From: Costus lasius
Taxonomy: Eukaryota; Streptophyta; Magnoliopsida; Zingiberales; Costaceae
Length of the DNA stretch: 64,000 bases
Direction of reading: 5' to 3'
Assembly: GCA_027563935.2 (NCBI GenBank)
Contig: CM050447.1
Coordinates: forward strand, 78,229,461-78,293,460
Numbering within the stretch: the stretch's first letter is position 1; the number at the start of each line of letters is the position of its first letter. A program made the translations under genes and the position numbers. Of this stretch, positions 11,336 through 24,557 are shown one piece after another. The notes under the pieces were generated by a model. It made no database searches. It saw nothing but the letters and a program-made list of their open reading frames with translations, and was not told where the DNA came from.

Positions 11336-13182
11336 AGGTTTTTTTCTTGAGTATAAGCATGTAATTTAAGAGAAATAATTAGGAGAGAAAAAAAGGTTTT
11401 CTAAAAATTGATTCCAAACCGCATATTAACGGTAACTTTCTCATGCTTTGTGATTCACTCATGGGACGTTGCTTTAAGAATCACGCTTGACTGTTCGTTG
11501 GACTCTGCTGAAGATGCCTAGGCATGTTCTATGTTTAGGATTTTTTTTTCATTTGGTGCTAATTGTTGAGATTTGGAAGACATTATTGTCTCATAGGCCT
11601 ATTTTTTTAGAGAGAATTCATAGAAGAACGAAAAAAAACACATTAAATCTATTTTTTTTTTTTGGATTCAATGTATTTTTTTTTCTCTCTATAGATTTCC
11701 TCCAAAGAAATAGGGATTATGTTCCATTTACTAAAGTGACAAAAGGAAATAATATTATAGAAGATGGTAGCTTGAACCATTTAGGATAACATAAAATGAG
11801 TACGTGGTGTATTATTACAATCAAAATGCAATTCATTATGGAAAAAATGATTGATATCACGCCCAATTTCCACATAGTGATACTCATTAATATTTCATTT
11901 TGGTAAACTTAGGGATTAATATTTGGATGCGTAAAAGTTTATAATAACGAAAACCTCGGGTACTGATAAAAGAAGTTCCTATAAGGAAAAATTTATTGTG
12001 CACAAAGCATTAAGAAATTTAGTGAAGCTCATACGCTATTCTAATTATAGCCATTGAATTGATTTATAACCAAGGAGAGACAATGTTTACTTAAACCATG
12101 ACTTATGTGAATGAGTCTTATTCGCCATGGTCATCTATCATTAAAATGAGTTAGAGCTTTGTGGAAAGGAAAATCAAATTTCTTGAAGCTTGTGGAATGC
12201 AAATATGGAGGCTATTCTTAACATGATCTTCTTTATTGGTTAGAGTTCCAACTAGTGATATTTGTCTTCTCCACTAATATTCCAATGAGAAGAGCAACTT
12301 CGACACATGTTATAATCTAGCCCATTTTTATTGTATTTTTATTATGTTATGATATCTCTCTTCATGTTCGCAACCAAGACTCGAGGCTTTATTCATGGTT
12401 TGTTGAACATGGCAACAGGTAAGGGCTAACCTACTCTATAGGATGCCTGAGCTACCCAATTTCAAAGCATAAAAAGAAACAACACAAGTATTAATATGTA
12501 AACTATACCTACATGTTAGATCAATTACTAGTGGACCATTTTCCCTTTTTTTTAAGAAAAAAAAAGAAAAAGAAACTACTCCAACATCTATCACTTACCT
12601 ATTTCTACATCAAACAATCTAGATCCAAAACTACAATGCAAAAGGTAATTCTATTTCAGTCCTCTTTTACTGCAACCTAACGTTAGTTCAAAATATTCAT
12701 AGTAGATGATGCATTTTTCTTATACTCTCATTTTACTAGGAAGAATTCACAAGTTAAATCCATTTGTCCTTGAAACTTGTAGGAAGAATGCACACTTTAT
12801 GTTTTGTTATATACAAATAACTAATAATCTTCACCCAAAATAAAGAGCCATGTCATGCTTTCAAATTTCAACTCCTATATATTGATCTCATTTGATGAAG
12901 TCTGAAAAATAACCAAGGTTAAATGGAGTCTGAAAAATAAAAGAACACTCTCACAAAGAATGCAGGTTAAAGAAGATTCTTACAGCAGATCCATAATGCT
13001 TGTTCAACTATACGTGCATTTCCTATTTAGTTGTGATACAGACCTATCATAATTAATTTAAAAGAATTAAGTCGCAAAATGCTAATCAGAAGAAACATCC
13101 CGCTCAAAGGTTTGATGATGGAGATATTGTCATCAGCCAGGAAATACATGGAGCATATTTACTGTGGTGCTCCTTGAGTACT
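11336..13182. other. Intergenic DNA downstream of the transporter gene
   Basis: No gene supported. The plus frame at 11487-11789 is Phe-rich because of T-tracts and shows no domain. The last bases before 13183 will hold the transporter 3' UTR (minus strand). AATAAA/AATTAA-like strings are frequent and I cannot pick a polyadenylation signal. Confidence 0.55.
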
Positions 13183-16100
13183 TCATTTGTTGCGCTTTTT
13201 AGATTCACTATAAAGAATAACACCAATCATCGTAAGAGTGTAGCCTGCCATCCCCGTAAACGAGACAGGGTTCCTAAATATTAAAATGGAGATGACAACA
13301 GCCACTGCACCTTTTGCATTCCCAAGAACCTTGAAGAACAGAAGGAAAAGTTAGATCTTAATCTTGAAGCAATGAAAAATAATCCGTAGTGCACTGGATA
13401 TAGGTTGGTTACCGGAAAATAATATGGCTTCAACACCTTTTATTTTCCGGGCTTCAACACTTAGTACCAAACATATTTGTATAGCATTCATGTGGACATA
13501 GGTTGGTTACCTGATGTTTTATTCTAAACCTAAACCTAACTAATTACATAAACCCAATATCCAAATTTTTAAAATACTTGAGTCAGTACCTCATAACCTA
13601 AACCCAACCTAGATATTTAAAAGGAAACCCACCAGTTTAGTAAAATCAAACCTACCTTTAATTTTTATATTCATCTCAAATTTTTCTATAAAATATAATT
13701 TTATATATTAAAATAATTTCATGTATTTTATAAATTATAATTTTATTTCTATTGTTAATTGGGTGTCAAATACCCATAGCTTTAAATATGAATCCAATCA
13801 AATTGACTTAGGAAACCTGAATCTATCCAATAAAAATAATTAGATAGTGAACCCGCAAGACATAGGTTGGGTTAGGTACATAGTGACTCAGTTTTACTTG
13901 TCATCCCTACTGTTGTAGTTTGAGATGACTAATCCTCACAAACAATCATTTTTGAAGAATGTGACGTAACACACGATTTAGTTTGACGAGACAAATCTGG
14001 TTTAATTGCCAAAGTTTGTTCTCTATTTTGTGGTTACGTTCGTTACTAGCCTGTGATCCTAGAATCATGTTTGGTCATAAATGATGGCTGAGTTCACTTT
14101 CAGATATGTATAACACATAAGGCTCTACAAAACTGAGTCAAATAATTCAAATGATGAAACACCTAAATGCATCTTAAAAACTTTGGTCGCATATAGAATA
14201 CTTGGAAAAGAATTTTTTACCTACATTTTGATTGATTAAGTTCTAGTCCTAATAGAAGCCTTACCTAGAAAGTCAACCCAAAAGATACAGTGTGTTGTAG
14301 GTTCGGTAAAAAGGCTCAAAGAAACTCCAACAGGAGCTTATTGGATTATAGCGTATACCATACTCTCTGTCTCCTGGTGAAGAACTCGGTTCATACCATG
14401 CAGTAAGCCAGTTATGAAAAGGTCTGAAAGGGAAAAAAGGCACAGTGCAAAGATTACCTCAAGTGACACCAGGGTTTCACGTGTATTAGCCAGTACAAAA
14501 TTCCAGAGCCTTGTATTTTGTTGGCATGCAAGCTACACCAGTAAAACATGTAAATTTCTAGTGATTCAGAATTTCCACAAATGATAAATGTCCATTTTTG
14601 CAATCGTTTAACTTTTTTTCTATTATTGTTGCAAGATATAAAACCCCCTTTTCATGCAATAGAGGAAGCTTTTCATGCTCCAAGAGCTCAATGAGGAAGA
14701 CTGGTAAACCTCTTCATTATGTTATGCTGAGTGGAGCCTTAGCACTCAAGGTAACCAAGCAATCAAGATTGCTCCTTAGTCCTAGGGCAACATCTAGGGC
14801 TTCATATATAGATCAACTAGTAATTGAGTCCAAGTGTCATTGATCTTGGCTAAAGGCTTTTCTTTCTTAACCAAGCAAACAAACCCACACCAATAATTCC
14901 TACCACAAGATAAGAAAGTAGGTCGGACAATCTCTACATTGTTCCACTTTAACCACATTCCTCTATTTGGGTAAGCAACACATTAACTCAGGATCCAATT
15001 TCTTGAGTCCACTTGAGATCACTAGCACAAACCTTAATGAGCAAATGAAGGATCCAATTTCTTGACTCCACATGAGATTACTAGCACATCAGATCACATT
15101 CCTCTATTTGGGTGAGCAACACATATTAACTCAGGAAAGATGATTCTTACATTGGACAATGAATAAGCAAAAATGATTTGATGAAATAATTAAAAGATGG
15201 TTAAACTTCAGCCTAACCATTATAATTGGTCGGATTGATCAAATATAAGACTGAACCTGATTCACTTTAGAACTCAAACAAACAAATTGGTTCATTTTAG
15301 TTTTAATTAGTAAAAACCAAGGTTTTATGACACGAAACAAATAACTTTCAATGAAAGTGGTTCAATCAAATCTGAATGTAGACTAGGATGAGAACAAAAT
15401 CAACTTGAACTATATTAGATTTAAATTCGTTGGAAATTTTATACATTTTGACAGCTAATATTTACTCTTGTACTCTGGGTCCTACAGAGATCCAAATTAA
15501 GATATAATCATCCACTTTACTAATTTGGACATCATCTTTCATATTTCACCTCAGATTCTACATCTGAAATTTACATGGCCAAATTTAATCAGATTAGATC
15601 GTCATTCCACATTAAAAGCAAGAAATCTCTCTTGATTTAAGAACAAATTTAATTTTATTAATTTTGTATAATCATAACTAAAATTTATAGGCTTTTTGAA
15701 GGTTTTGATTTCACCCTTACTCTACATCAAGCTTCATAAAGTTGATCTAATATTGGGCTTACTGCCCAGTACAAACCAGTAAAGAACTATATATATACAG
15801 GTTCATTGGTATGGTCAAGCGCTGTTGCGCTGGTATGTACCTAATTGTACAGGTCCGATTCAATACTAGTCCACTAGTCTGAAGTGGTTTTTAAAACTTT
15901 GCTTAGCAATTGAATAACAATTTGGAATTGATTGATAAGTTTGCTCCATCTTTCTAGGCTCGCACTTAGAATGTTGCAAGCTTGAACTGCTTAGGCTTCT
16001 AACAGAGATAACCCTTCCTAACAAATCTTCCATTATCTCTACGAGTTTAATACCTAGCCCTACATTTACTCGTAAATTATGTTATCTTCCCACATTGCTT

Positions 16101-18808
16101 TTGTATTACACAAGGAAATGCCATAAACTTAATCGCAACATCAAATTTTCACATCAACTCACCTCACTATTGGCACCCTTCCAACTCCTCGTATTCGTGT
16201 TGTATTTAGAGTTGGTGTCATAGCAAATATTCATGCATTCTTACCAATCACTTCACTTCACTCCACTCTTCGTACACTTTGATGCATTATTATTGATTTA
16301 TTTGAGCACAACAAAAATATAAACAAACAATATGCCTCAATGTAGGATAAATAATATAAATTGAGTGGCAATTCAATTGATCAATTTATATGACACAGTA
16401 GTCCCTTAGTCAAAATATTAATTGGCATAATCCTCAAGGATGTCACTTACATACTTCTATGATTACTCAATTGTCACCAGTATAAAATAAGCATAGATGG
16501 CAAAATAGACTTAGGACCCTATCACACTAGAAGATATACACCAAGCGATGCGTCTAGTGAATTAAAATAGTTGGCTCAATCAATTAATTACAACTATCTT
16601 AGCACGTTGGAGACTGTTTGGCTATAAGTTCATTGTTTTGCCTGATAATAATTATACTTATGTTTGTAGGACTATGTTAGATGGTAAGCTACGCTAAACA
16701 GTATATCCCCAACTACCTAGTGTTGCATTTAAATTTCATCCCCATCTATATCTTACTATATAGCACAATCAAATAGATACTATGGCCACGAATATGTCTA
16801 GTTGTTTTGTAGCATTGCTGTTATTGGACAAGGATAAAGTGAAATGTGTTCCCTACTAAAGAATTTCATGTGCTATTAGAGGTTCCATGACTCCACATTG
16901 TGGAAGCAACATGGACCAATTGAAAACATTATTGCACCTTTAGAGACATGACCCTAAACAAGAGAATTAATGTTGAGTTACATTACCCTACCTGTAGTCA
17001 AGCTTAACTCTGGAGACTGTAACTAAGCTAGAACACCCACAGTTGTGCCTAACGCATGTCCCATGAAGCCTCTACCCAAACTACACTACCTTAGGAAAAC
17101 CTAGCAACTTAGAGCCTACACAAGAGTTGAAGTCAATAACGATGTGTGCTGATACACATAAACTAAAATTAAATAGGATTGGATCAACATTTACATTCTT
17201 AATGGACCTAGACGTAACCTCAAAACCTATCTCTAACTTGTGATACACTAGATGATCCTACTAGATGCTAGAGAGCGATGGACCAGCCTTTTTGGTCATT
17301 ACCATTGTCATATCCTTAAAACGTGAATTATATCACAAGAAGCCATAGTTGGATTTAAGGTTCTTGAGGTATTCATAAATTTTCCTTTGACTCTAGAGCA
17401 ATATATTATATTAAACTCCCATATATCCACATTATTGACTTTTTGAGATATTAGAGTAGGAATCTAGCTTGACCGTCCACTTGAGATCAAGAAGACATCA
17501 ATCTTCAAGACAGATGGGTACACTCCAAGACCACCTGTGATACCCCGACAGTATAGTTACTTTATTTGTATACAATATCATAATTTAGAGTAGGAATCTA
17601 GCTTGACCGTCCACATGGTAATTTTCCTACACATACAACATATTTTATGTGGAGATACACTAATTTTCATATTTGTCTAATATTCCCGACAGTACAGTTA
17701 CTTTATCAATCAAACTATTAGAGTTGGTTTACTACTCTCTTGAGAATTCACATTGTGTTAGTCAATTAATGTCCTATAGTCTGTCTTGAGAATTCACATT
17801 GTGATAATTAATGTTCTATCGTATAGTTACTTTATCAATCAAACTATTAGGAGCAATGTGACTGTATCCAAGCATGCATGCAACGGTTACCATCATCTGA
17901 GAGATGCATTGAACACGTCTGCTAAGTGGTCTATAGGTGAGGGCATTGTCTAATATTTTTATACCTTAAAATTGAGATATTTCATATGGATAACAATCCT
18001 AACGCTGCAACTACATCAATTGGCAAAGGACATGCATTCCAAGAGGCATATATAGTATTTGACACAAATGTGACAATCAATTTAAGAAATAAAATAGATC
18101 CAATGAATTAAAAACTTTTGTTGTCTATTGAGATGAGTTTAAATTTTAAATTAATAAAGTTTAATTTGAAGTTGTTCATGATTTTTTTATTTTGCAGCAA
18201 AGTGGTAGTTGCAATGGAGTAGATGCAATAATCATAAGATAAATGACAACAATGATTCCAGTTCAAACAACATCTTCAAATGGTTGCACGTGTAGCTGAT
18301 GTAAACAAGAGTTATAGTAAATTATCTTATCGTTGGCTGCAAAGTTTCCATATTCTGCAATGTATTCCTACAAATCGAGGGTTTCATAATATGAGAAGGA
18401 TAGAGCCAAAGAAACATATTAATTTGTTAAATTCACCAGTTATCCAACATAACAAGACCAAGAAGTGTAATGGAGGTATGAAGCCAAAGAAAACATATCA
18501 TTGGTGAATGAGCTAAGGGATCCATTATGCTCATTGCAAAATAACATCACCTAATTGATAACATAAATAAGCACAAGGGAAAAATGATGATTAGATACAC
18601 AAATATTAACTAGTTCTTCTCATTCCTAGTCACAACCTCAAACCAAGTAAAAGGTTGAAACAAGTCAATTGATGGACAACAACTTATCCAAGCCAAAGAT
18701 TAAAGGTTATAGCAAGAAAAAAATTTTAAAGGAGACACAAGAAACTAGAACTAATACCTTAGTTGCTATCAATGGGGAGGAAGATTGAGACAAAGATGAA
18801 ACCATCCC

Positions 18809-18851
<43 letters not shown>

Positions 18852-21800
18852 AAGCTCACTGTCATGAAGTTTGCCACAATTCAATAATATAGATAGCAGG
18901 ATAAGCATACAAGATGACAGAGCTAGAGATGATGCTAACACCCGACCATGGAGAGGGCAATGGTGAGACTTCTATTTTGGCATTACAATATGAATCTTAG
19001 CCATGGACCCACAATACACCCATGATAGATCTTGTAGGCTGTAGAAGCAAGCTGATATATCAAATAATACACAGAAGGGGCTCCAAGATTCCAGCAAGAG
19101 GTTGGTCAAGAACAATTTATGACTATAATAAGACACAATCTAACTTATTTAGTGTCTAGCATGGCAAAAACTTATTTTGGTCCTAGCCTAGGTGCCAAGG
19201 CTATGGATCACAAGTTTTTAAATCTCTACAAATGTTTATCCATACCTTTTGTTGATTATGATGTCCATCGTAATTCCAAACATTCTAGTGCAGTTAATTG
19301 ACTAGAATAGTTTGCTACACATGACATTCAGCATGCCAAACCATATGTGTTTGGACCAAGGTTCGAAAAACTAGTGCGGTGGCTCACCGGACCGGTATGT
19401 TACCATACCATTTATACCGGATGGTAGCAGCGGGCAATAGGCGAGCAGTAGGCGACAATGGCGAAGCAGCTTCGATCAAAGCTTCCGGCGGCAGCGGAAG
19501 CTCCAACACCACCAGAAGGAGGCTTGTGCCAAAACCGCTGGACCGGTACGAAACGGTTTTATAAACTATGGTTTGGACCAATTCCAAATACAGCCTTTAT
19601 AGAATTATGGCATCATCTAAGTTGATTCTTTCATGGGCCATGCTAATGAAAGTCATACATTTTGCAAGTAGTAGAGCTCCTATCGGTATTTTAAATCTTA
19701 GTTTGCATTAGTATACTAGTTAAATCTCAAACTAGAATGTACTGATGATAATAACACATCGATGTATCAACCTAGGTACCAACACATTCATGTATTGGTT
19801 CAATCATCTCATATAAGTTTGCATCAAGCTTGCCATAGACCAAAACCTTAATGTTGTATTTACAAGAACGGATAGAAAATAGATGGAAAATCGGTGGAAA
19901 AGAAAAATTAGAAAGAAAAAAAAATAGGTGGAAAGGAAAATTGATTCACATGAGAATCACGTGAGAATAGAGGAGAAAATCGAGGGTGAGGGCTGATCTC
20001 GTTGGCGCATGACTGCCATCTGCATCGATGGAGGACTAGTGTCACTCATTAGGACGAATTTCTGCATAGGAGTCTCGCCGATCAGGCTCTCCATCCATTC
20101 ATCGGAGTTGGCGAGGTAGAACGATGACGCGACACGGCGAGGCGGACGGACGGTGAGGCGAACAGACAGCGAGACGGAATGATGACGCAACAATGGCAGG
20201 TGGCAGGTGAGAACGCGTCGATGGCAAGCGGCAGGCGAGGTGGAGGCGCAACGAGCAGGGGAACGGCGAACAAACAAAGGCTGGCGACATAATAAAGGTG
20301 GATGGATGCGTGCAGACAGATAAAGGGTGATGATGCGACGAAGGCAGGCAGATGCATGCGGATGGACGATGGCAGGCTGCAGGCGAGGCAGAGGGGCAAC
20401 GAGTAGGGGAACGGCGGACGAACAAAAGCTGACGACGCGACGAAGGCAGACGGATGCGTGCAAGCGTCATTCAACTTTTCCCTCCTGAATTTTCTTTTCC
20501 TTTCAGGTATACCAAGGAAAATTCCCCTTTCCTTTCTCTCCCTTTTCTATTCTTGTAAACACGGTGTAAATATTGGCTCATACTATGTAACTATCTTTTA
20601 TCTTATTTGTAGAGAGCACCTACAAAAGCTAAGGAATCAAAATTTAACTATATCTTATTATTTATTGTTCAAATAAAGGTTAATTTTTAATCCCATTTGA
20701 CTCAATTCAATTATAAAACAAACTTATCCTAATTTTGTAAGTAGATTAAGCCTTGAGAAATACACTAAAAGAATGGAATCAATTTCAAATTTGCTTAAGA
20801 TGATTAGGAAGCATCTCAAGCATATTATGTGTTGGTAAAGTAAAATACCAATATTATACCAGTCAGATGACTAGTAAGTCCTTATTATTAAGATTTAAAA
20901 CATTGTTCTCCGCTCATTGTTGTTCCTCATAATTGTTTTCTCTGACACCATTGCCGCTTCTTCCAACCTTTAGTTGAATTGGAAAAAAAACCAATGATTC
21001 TTTTAGATGGTAGAGACTCTTGTATGATGTATAATGGAGCTCTCAAAGGAAAATTCTCAAATTATAAATGCTTGCCATGTTCTTCTGCCACATGACCAAC
21101 CATAGTAATTAGCACATCATAAACATAGATGAAACCAAATACTAAAGTAAATGAGATCTCTAAGGTCCATGTGAACTTAGGAAGCTTAGAGCAAAAAGAA
21201 AATAAAACACATCCACAGGTTTCAAAGCAAACAAGTAATTTAAGACCATATTTTTTTTCCACGCATGTCTTTCCATCGTGTCACACTTTTATGTTATGAT
21301 GAAGCACATCGGAACATGCAAAAAAAGATTAAGAAGAAGCTAAAGTTCTCTACATATAATTGAGGGTTAGCCAATTCATAGACAAGATTGCTTTATTATC
21401 CAAAAACATGAAGAAACAGAAAGTAACTTGACAGAGGACAGACTTATTATACAATATAGACCATAAAAAGCATAAGGCATCATCAAAAGTATTTTATTCA
21501 ACAAAACGTACCTGGAGAGTCAAAGCACTAGTATGTTTTGTGACCAGAAAGTTGGTCAAATTCACGAAGTATGCCAAAGCTGAATTGATCAAAAGATACC
21601 AAATAACTTTGAAATCGTCCCTAGCAAGTGCCAGTGTGATGCCAACCACATTCTCCTCCATTACAAGCGTTGCAGGAAGTAGAAAAACTACTGCTATTGG
21701 AGCCATATATAGGAGGAGATTCATTGAGTTCAGCTTTTCCCTGGCACATAAAGCATATAAATTAGAGCACGTACAATACATGTACTTCATATACATTTAC

Positions 21801-23601
21801 AATATAAGAAAGATATTGACTAGAGTAAGAAATGATGTAATACAAACATGAAAATTTTGATCAAGGATTTATACTAGAATATCTTAATAAATTAAGGAAC
21901 ATATTTACTTACGCCTCAGAGGACATCAAAATTCCTTGCAACACTGACTTAAGAGCCCTAGCAGCAGTAGCACCAACACACATAATAAAGCCAAACAAGT
22001 GGAAACTTGGCTCACCCTATAAAGATGAACAACAATGTTGTTATTTCTCATATTTTCAACCTTTGCTTACCAACACATACATACGTACATCACATATGTA
22101 AACATATATATGCATATAAGTACATACATGTATGCATGTAGGTGGGTTAGAATGTTCAGCAGCATATACAAAAGTAAAAGTGCATGTGCTAAAAAATGGT
22201 ACAATGACCATCATCTATGTTCATAAAAGATTATATTAGTGAAATAACAGAAACACTTAAAGAAGTTTAAAAGGAAAAAAAAATCCATTAGCAATAATGA
22301 CAAAGAAAAATAACTAACAAAGCCATATTTTATAAAACTATGAATTACAAATCCCAAATGACCTCACATGAAGTGGATAAATTGGTTGAGGTGGATTAAA
22401 ACTCTAATTTCAAAGGAAGCATACTCTCACATAACATCGATTATAAAGAATTAGTGCATAAATTCACACTGTATTTAACATTTGGCTGAAGATGCCGATC
22501 AAGAAAACTACTGGATGAATTCCGCAAGATTTCTAATTGATTGTGCACAACAGTCTCATGTAACCATAATGAATCTTTTTCCACAATTTCATTAAGAGTT
22601 TTAAAATTTTGTGTATCTCCAACCATTTCAATTATCAACAATGTGGAACTAATATGATCTCTAGCGATCATCATCCTATTTGCAACCAAAAAGACAAAGT
22701 GAAATTGTGATATCCCGATTTAGTCCTATCTGAGAAGTGGGTGAAAAGATGAGATAATATATAATACTTTGTGAGTTTATTATCATTAACTTGGGCATTA
22801 TTTAAATTGAGTCAAGTTACTTTGAGCTCTATAAGTTAATGGATCAATTTGCTTATTAAGAAAGTCGTGACATAAGATGAAGCAGAATCACAAACGTGAA
22901 CAAATTAGAACGAGAAAAACCAATTAAATATTGGCAAGGTATTATTTAATAACTCGGGCTTCCTTGAGAAGAAAAACTTGATAAGCTCCTATTGGCATTT
23001 CATTTTGGTGGATCCAGATCCTTAGCACAGGCAGATATAACCCAATTAACTTTTTGCACAATTAAAACTTCAGACACAATGGACATATATAAAGGAAGCA
23101 ATAACATTAAAAGCTGCGAACAATAAAACTCACCCCACTAGCGATGATAACACCAGTAACAACAGGTACGAGAGTGAGGTACGTGATCCAGGACTCTCGA
23201 CGCCTCGTCATGAGATAAGCAAACACAGCAGTGAAGAACGGGGTCGTGGCACCGACAGCCTGGTTGAAGGAAACGGGAAGATAGCGGAGAGAGACGTTCC
23301 CGCTGACGACCGAGCCGCAGAAGACGAAGCTGAGTGCTGATATCTTCAGGAACTGACGGTGGGACCGGATCTGCTGCATGGGCACGAGCTTGAGCCAAGC
23401 GATAGCTATGTAGCTGAGCAGGGAGCAGGCCATCATGTGGCACATAGTGAGGAAGATTGGGTACTTGAAGCCATAGTTGCTCAGCAGGTACTTGTTGAGG
23501 AGGAGCACGCCGATGTTGGAGCTGTACCAGGCAGTGACGAGGCCGACCGTGAAGAACTGCCCGGTCGCCAAGGGCGGCGAGAGGGCTGCCTTTCCGCTCA
23601 T
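13183..23601 (-). CDS. Nucleotide-sugar / triose-phosphate translocator family transporter (KV/A/G type), four exons
   Basis: A multi-pass antiporter of the plant TPT/nucleotide-sugar transporter family, probably in the Golgi. Exons with GT-AG borders are 23601-23134, 22016-21913, 21740-21512 and 13329-13183, giving 315 aa, close to the usual ~308. Recognisable segments in order: [98 protein letters not shown] and a C-terminal SESKKRNK. About ten hydrophobic segments fit the family. It most resembles the Arabidopsis At3g11320/At5g05820 group, relatives of the UDP-uronic-acid transporter UUAT1; the substrate is inferred only. The start is the first Met of exon 1, and no usable upstream Met lies in frame. 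The third intron is 8.2 kb and contains small transposable elements. No disruptions were seen in the exons. A TATA-like CATAAAATAG lies near 23796-23805. Confidence 0.93.
17454..17852. repeat. Cluster of local direct duplications in the intron
   Basis: AGTAGGAATCTAGCTTGACC with its continuation GTCCAC occurs near 17455 and 17586. A GACAGTATAGTTACTTTAT-type string occurs near 17548, 17689 and 17820. CTTGAGAATTCACATTGTG occurs near 17741 and 17784. The interleaved order suggests successive local duplications rather than one simple tandem array. Confidence 0.75.
18808..18851. repeat. Compound microsatellite (TC)n-(CA)n
   Basis: About 23 bp of TC repeats run directly into about 21 bp of CA repeats, within the transporter intron. 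Confidence 0.95.
19349..19581. mobile_element. Short non-autonomous element with 11-bp target duplication
   Basis: GTTTGGACCAA is found at 19349-19359 and again at 19571-19581. It brackets 211 bp that are GC-richer than the flanks and hold two GGACCGGTA motifs (near 19390 and 19542). The ends (GGTTCGAAAAAC and, inverted, GTTTATAAAACC) are only weakly similar. An 11-bp duplication would fit a Mutator-like MITE or a SINE. Family not identified. Confidence 0.55.
19851..20565. mobile_element. Candidate TIR element with GC-rich repeated core
   Basis: The left end reads TATTTACAAGAACGGATAG and the right end, reverse-complemented, GTGTTTACAAGAATAGAAAA, so the termini form an imperfect inverted repeat. 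The interior is GC-rich (about 20000-20460) with a ~140-bp direct repeat: GCAGGCGAGG...GGGGAACGGCG appears near 20231 and 20371. No transposase is visible. Long minus-strand frames over the GC-rich core overlap each other in all three frames and are compositional. No clear target duplication was found. Confidence 0.45.
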
Positions 23602-24557
23602 CTCCTTTCCCTCCTTCGCCTCCGCCTTGTACTCCCTCCGATTCCTCGGGTCCGCTCCTCTCGCCGGCGTCCGCCGAGCGACGGCGAAGGGAACGGCGGG
23701 GAGTCGGATCTGAGCCGATCGATCGGTTCTTGGATCGGATTAGTGAAGGGGGAGAAAGTGGATCTGAGGTGGAGTGATCTCTTGCTATCTCTTGCTATTT
23801 TATGAGTGTCGGAGGAAGCGAAGCATAAAAAAAGAAGGCGACGGGCCGACGACTCCATCCATTTGACAATTGCCATCGGTCCCAAGACCTCATTTCCATT
23901 TTCAGTTTGTTTATTTCTTTTGTCGTTTTAAATGTTAAATCCAATGCAGTTTACTCGAACTAGTGGTTAATCCATCAAACTTATTATATATTAAAATTTT
24001 ATAAAATTAATTTAAAAGTGGATTACTGCTTGCCATCAACTGCCAATCCCCCAACGTCGGTTGCCCGTCACTCACCATCGGCCATCCATCCCTTATCGCT
24101 GACTACCCTGCTGAAAAAATTTTCTAAGCAGCACCTGCTTAGGATTCCCGTGTACAGCTCCTATCTCACTGCCCAATCTGCTTTGAGATCTATGCAATAA
24201 CATTTGTGCAAAGCACAAGCACAAATCTCAAAGCAGATTGGACGATAAGTTAAAAGTTCATTTCATGGTTAGGATTCCAAGTTGTTGATGTTTCCATCAG
24301 CTCTGCGTTTCCCTCGATCTTGCGTTCGTGTACGAATATGCACGCTTTTAGTTGACTTTTTTTTTTATCCTTCGTTGGGGATCTACTATTACTGTGTTTG
24401 CCAATCAAGTCATTCGAAATGCTAGTTGGTAATGCAAAGTTGGAAAGGTGAATACCACTGCTTCACAATTAAAATCACCATATGATATGGTTCCAATATA
24501 TATGGATCTAATTCACACGCCATTAATTAACAATAGATCTAGCTTAGTTGCAAAAGT
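23602..24557. other. Spacer between transporter and MAKR genes
   Basis: It holds the promoter and 5' UTR of the transporter (23602 to about 23880) and the 3' flank of the MAKR gene. No further gene is supported. A perfect 17-bp inverted repeat lies at 24173-24241. Confidence 0.6.
24173..24241. repeat. Perfect 17-bp inverted repeat (hairpin)
   Basis: The left arm CCAATCTGCTTTGAGAT (24173-24189) is exactly complementary to the right arm at 24225-24241, with a 35-nt spacer. It could be a small foldback element remnant or a structured RNA. The arms are too short and the context too thin to call a microRNA. Confidence 0.8.

Larger units (their letters stand above)
13330..21511 (-). other. Long third intron of the transporter gene (8.2 kb)
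   Basis: AT-rich sequence bounded by a GTACGT donor (21511) and a TTCAAG acceptor (13330). Short frames inside have no recognisable domains. It contains local duplications (17454-17852), a TC/CA microsatellite (18808-18851), a short element with an 11-bp flanking duplication (19349-19581) and a ~710-bp GC-rich element with inverted ends (19851-20565). Much of the rest is unassigned. Confidence 0.85.

Noticed and set aside
11487..11789. 100-aa Phe-rich plus-strand frame
   Set aside because: Driven by T-tracts; no domain and no exon context.
19957..20474. Three overlapping minus-strand frames of 123-168 aa in GC-rich DNA
   Set aside because: All three frames are open over the same bases because of composition and internal repeats; no domain is seen.
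22706..22870. Possible LTR start in transporter intron 1 (TGTGATATCCCGATTTAG)
   Set aside because: The start resembles some gypsy LTRs, but no second copy, PBS or duplication is visible.
23138..23805. Frames of 78-148 aa overlapping exon 1 of the transporter on other frames and the opposite strand
   Set aside because: Shadows of the real exon, whose frame matches a known family.
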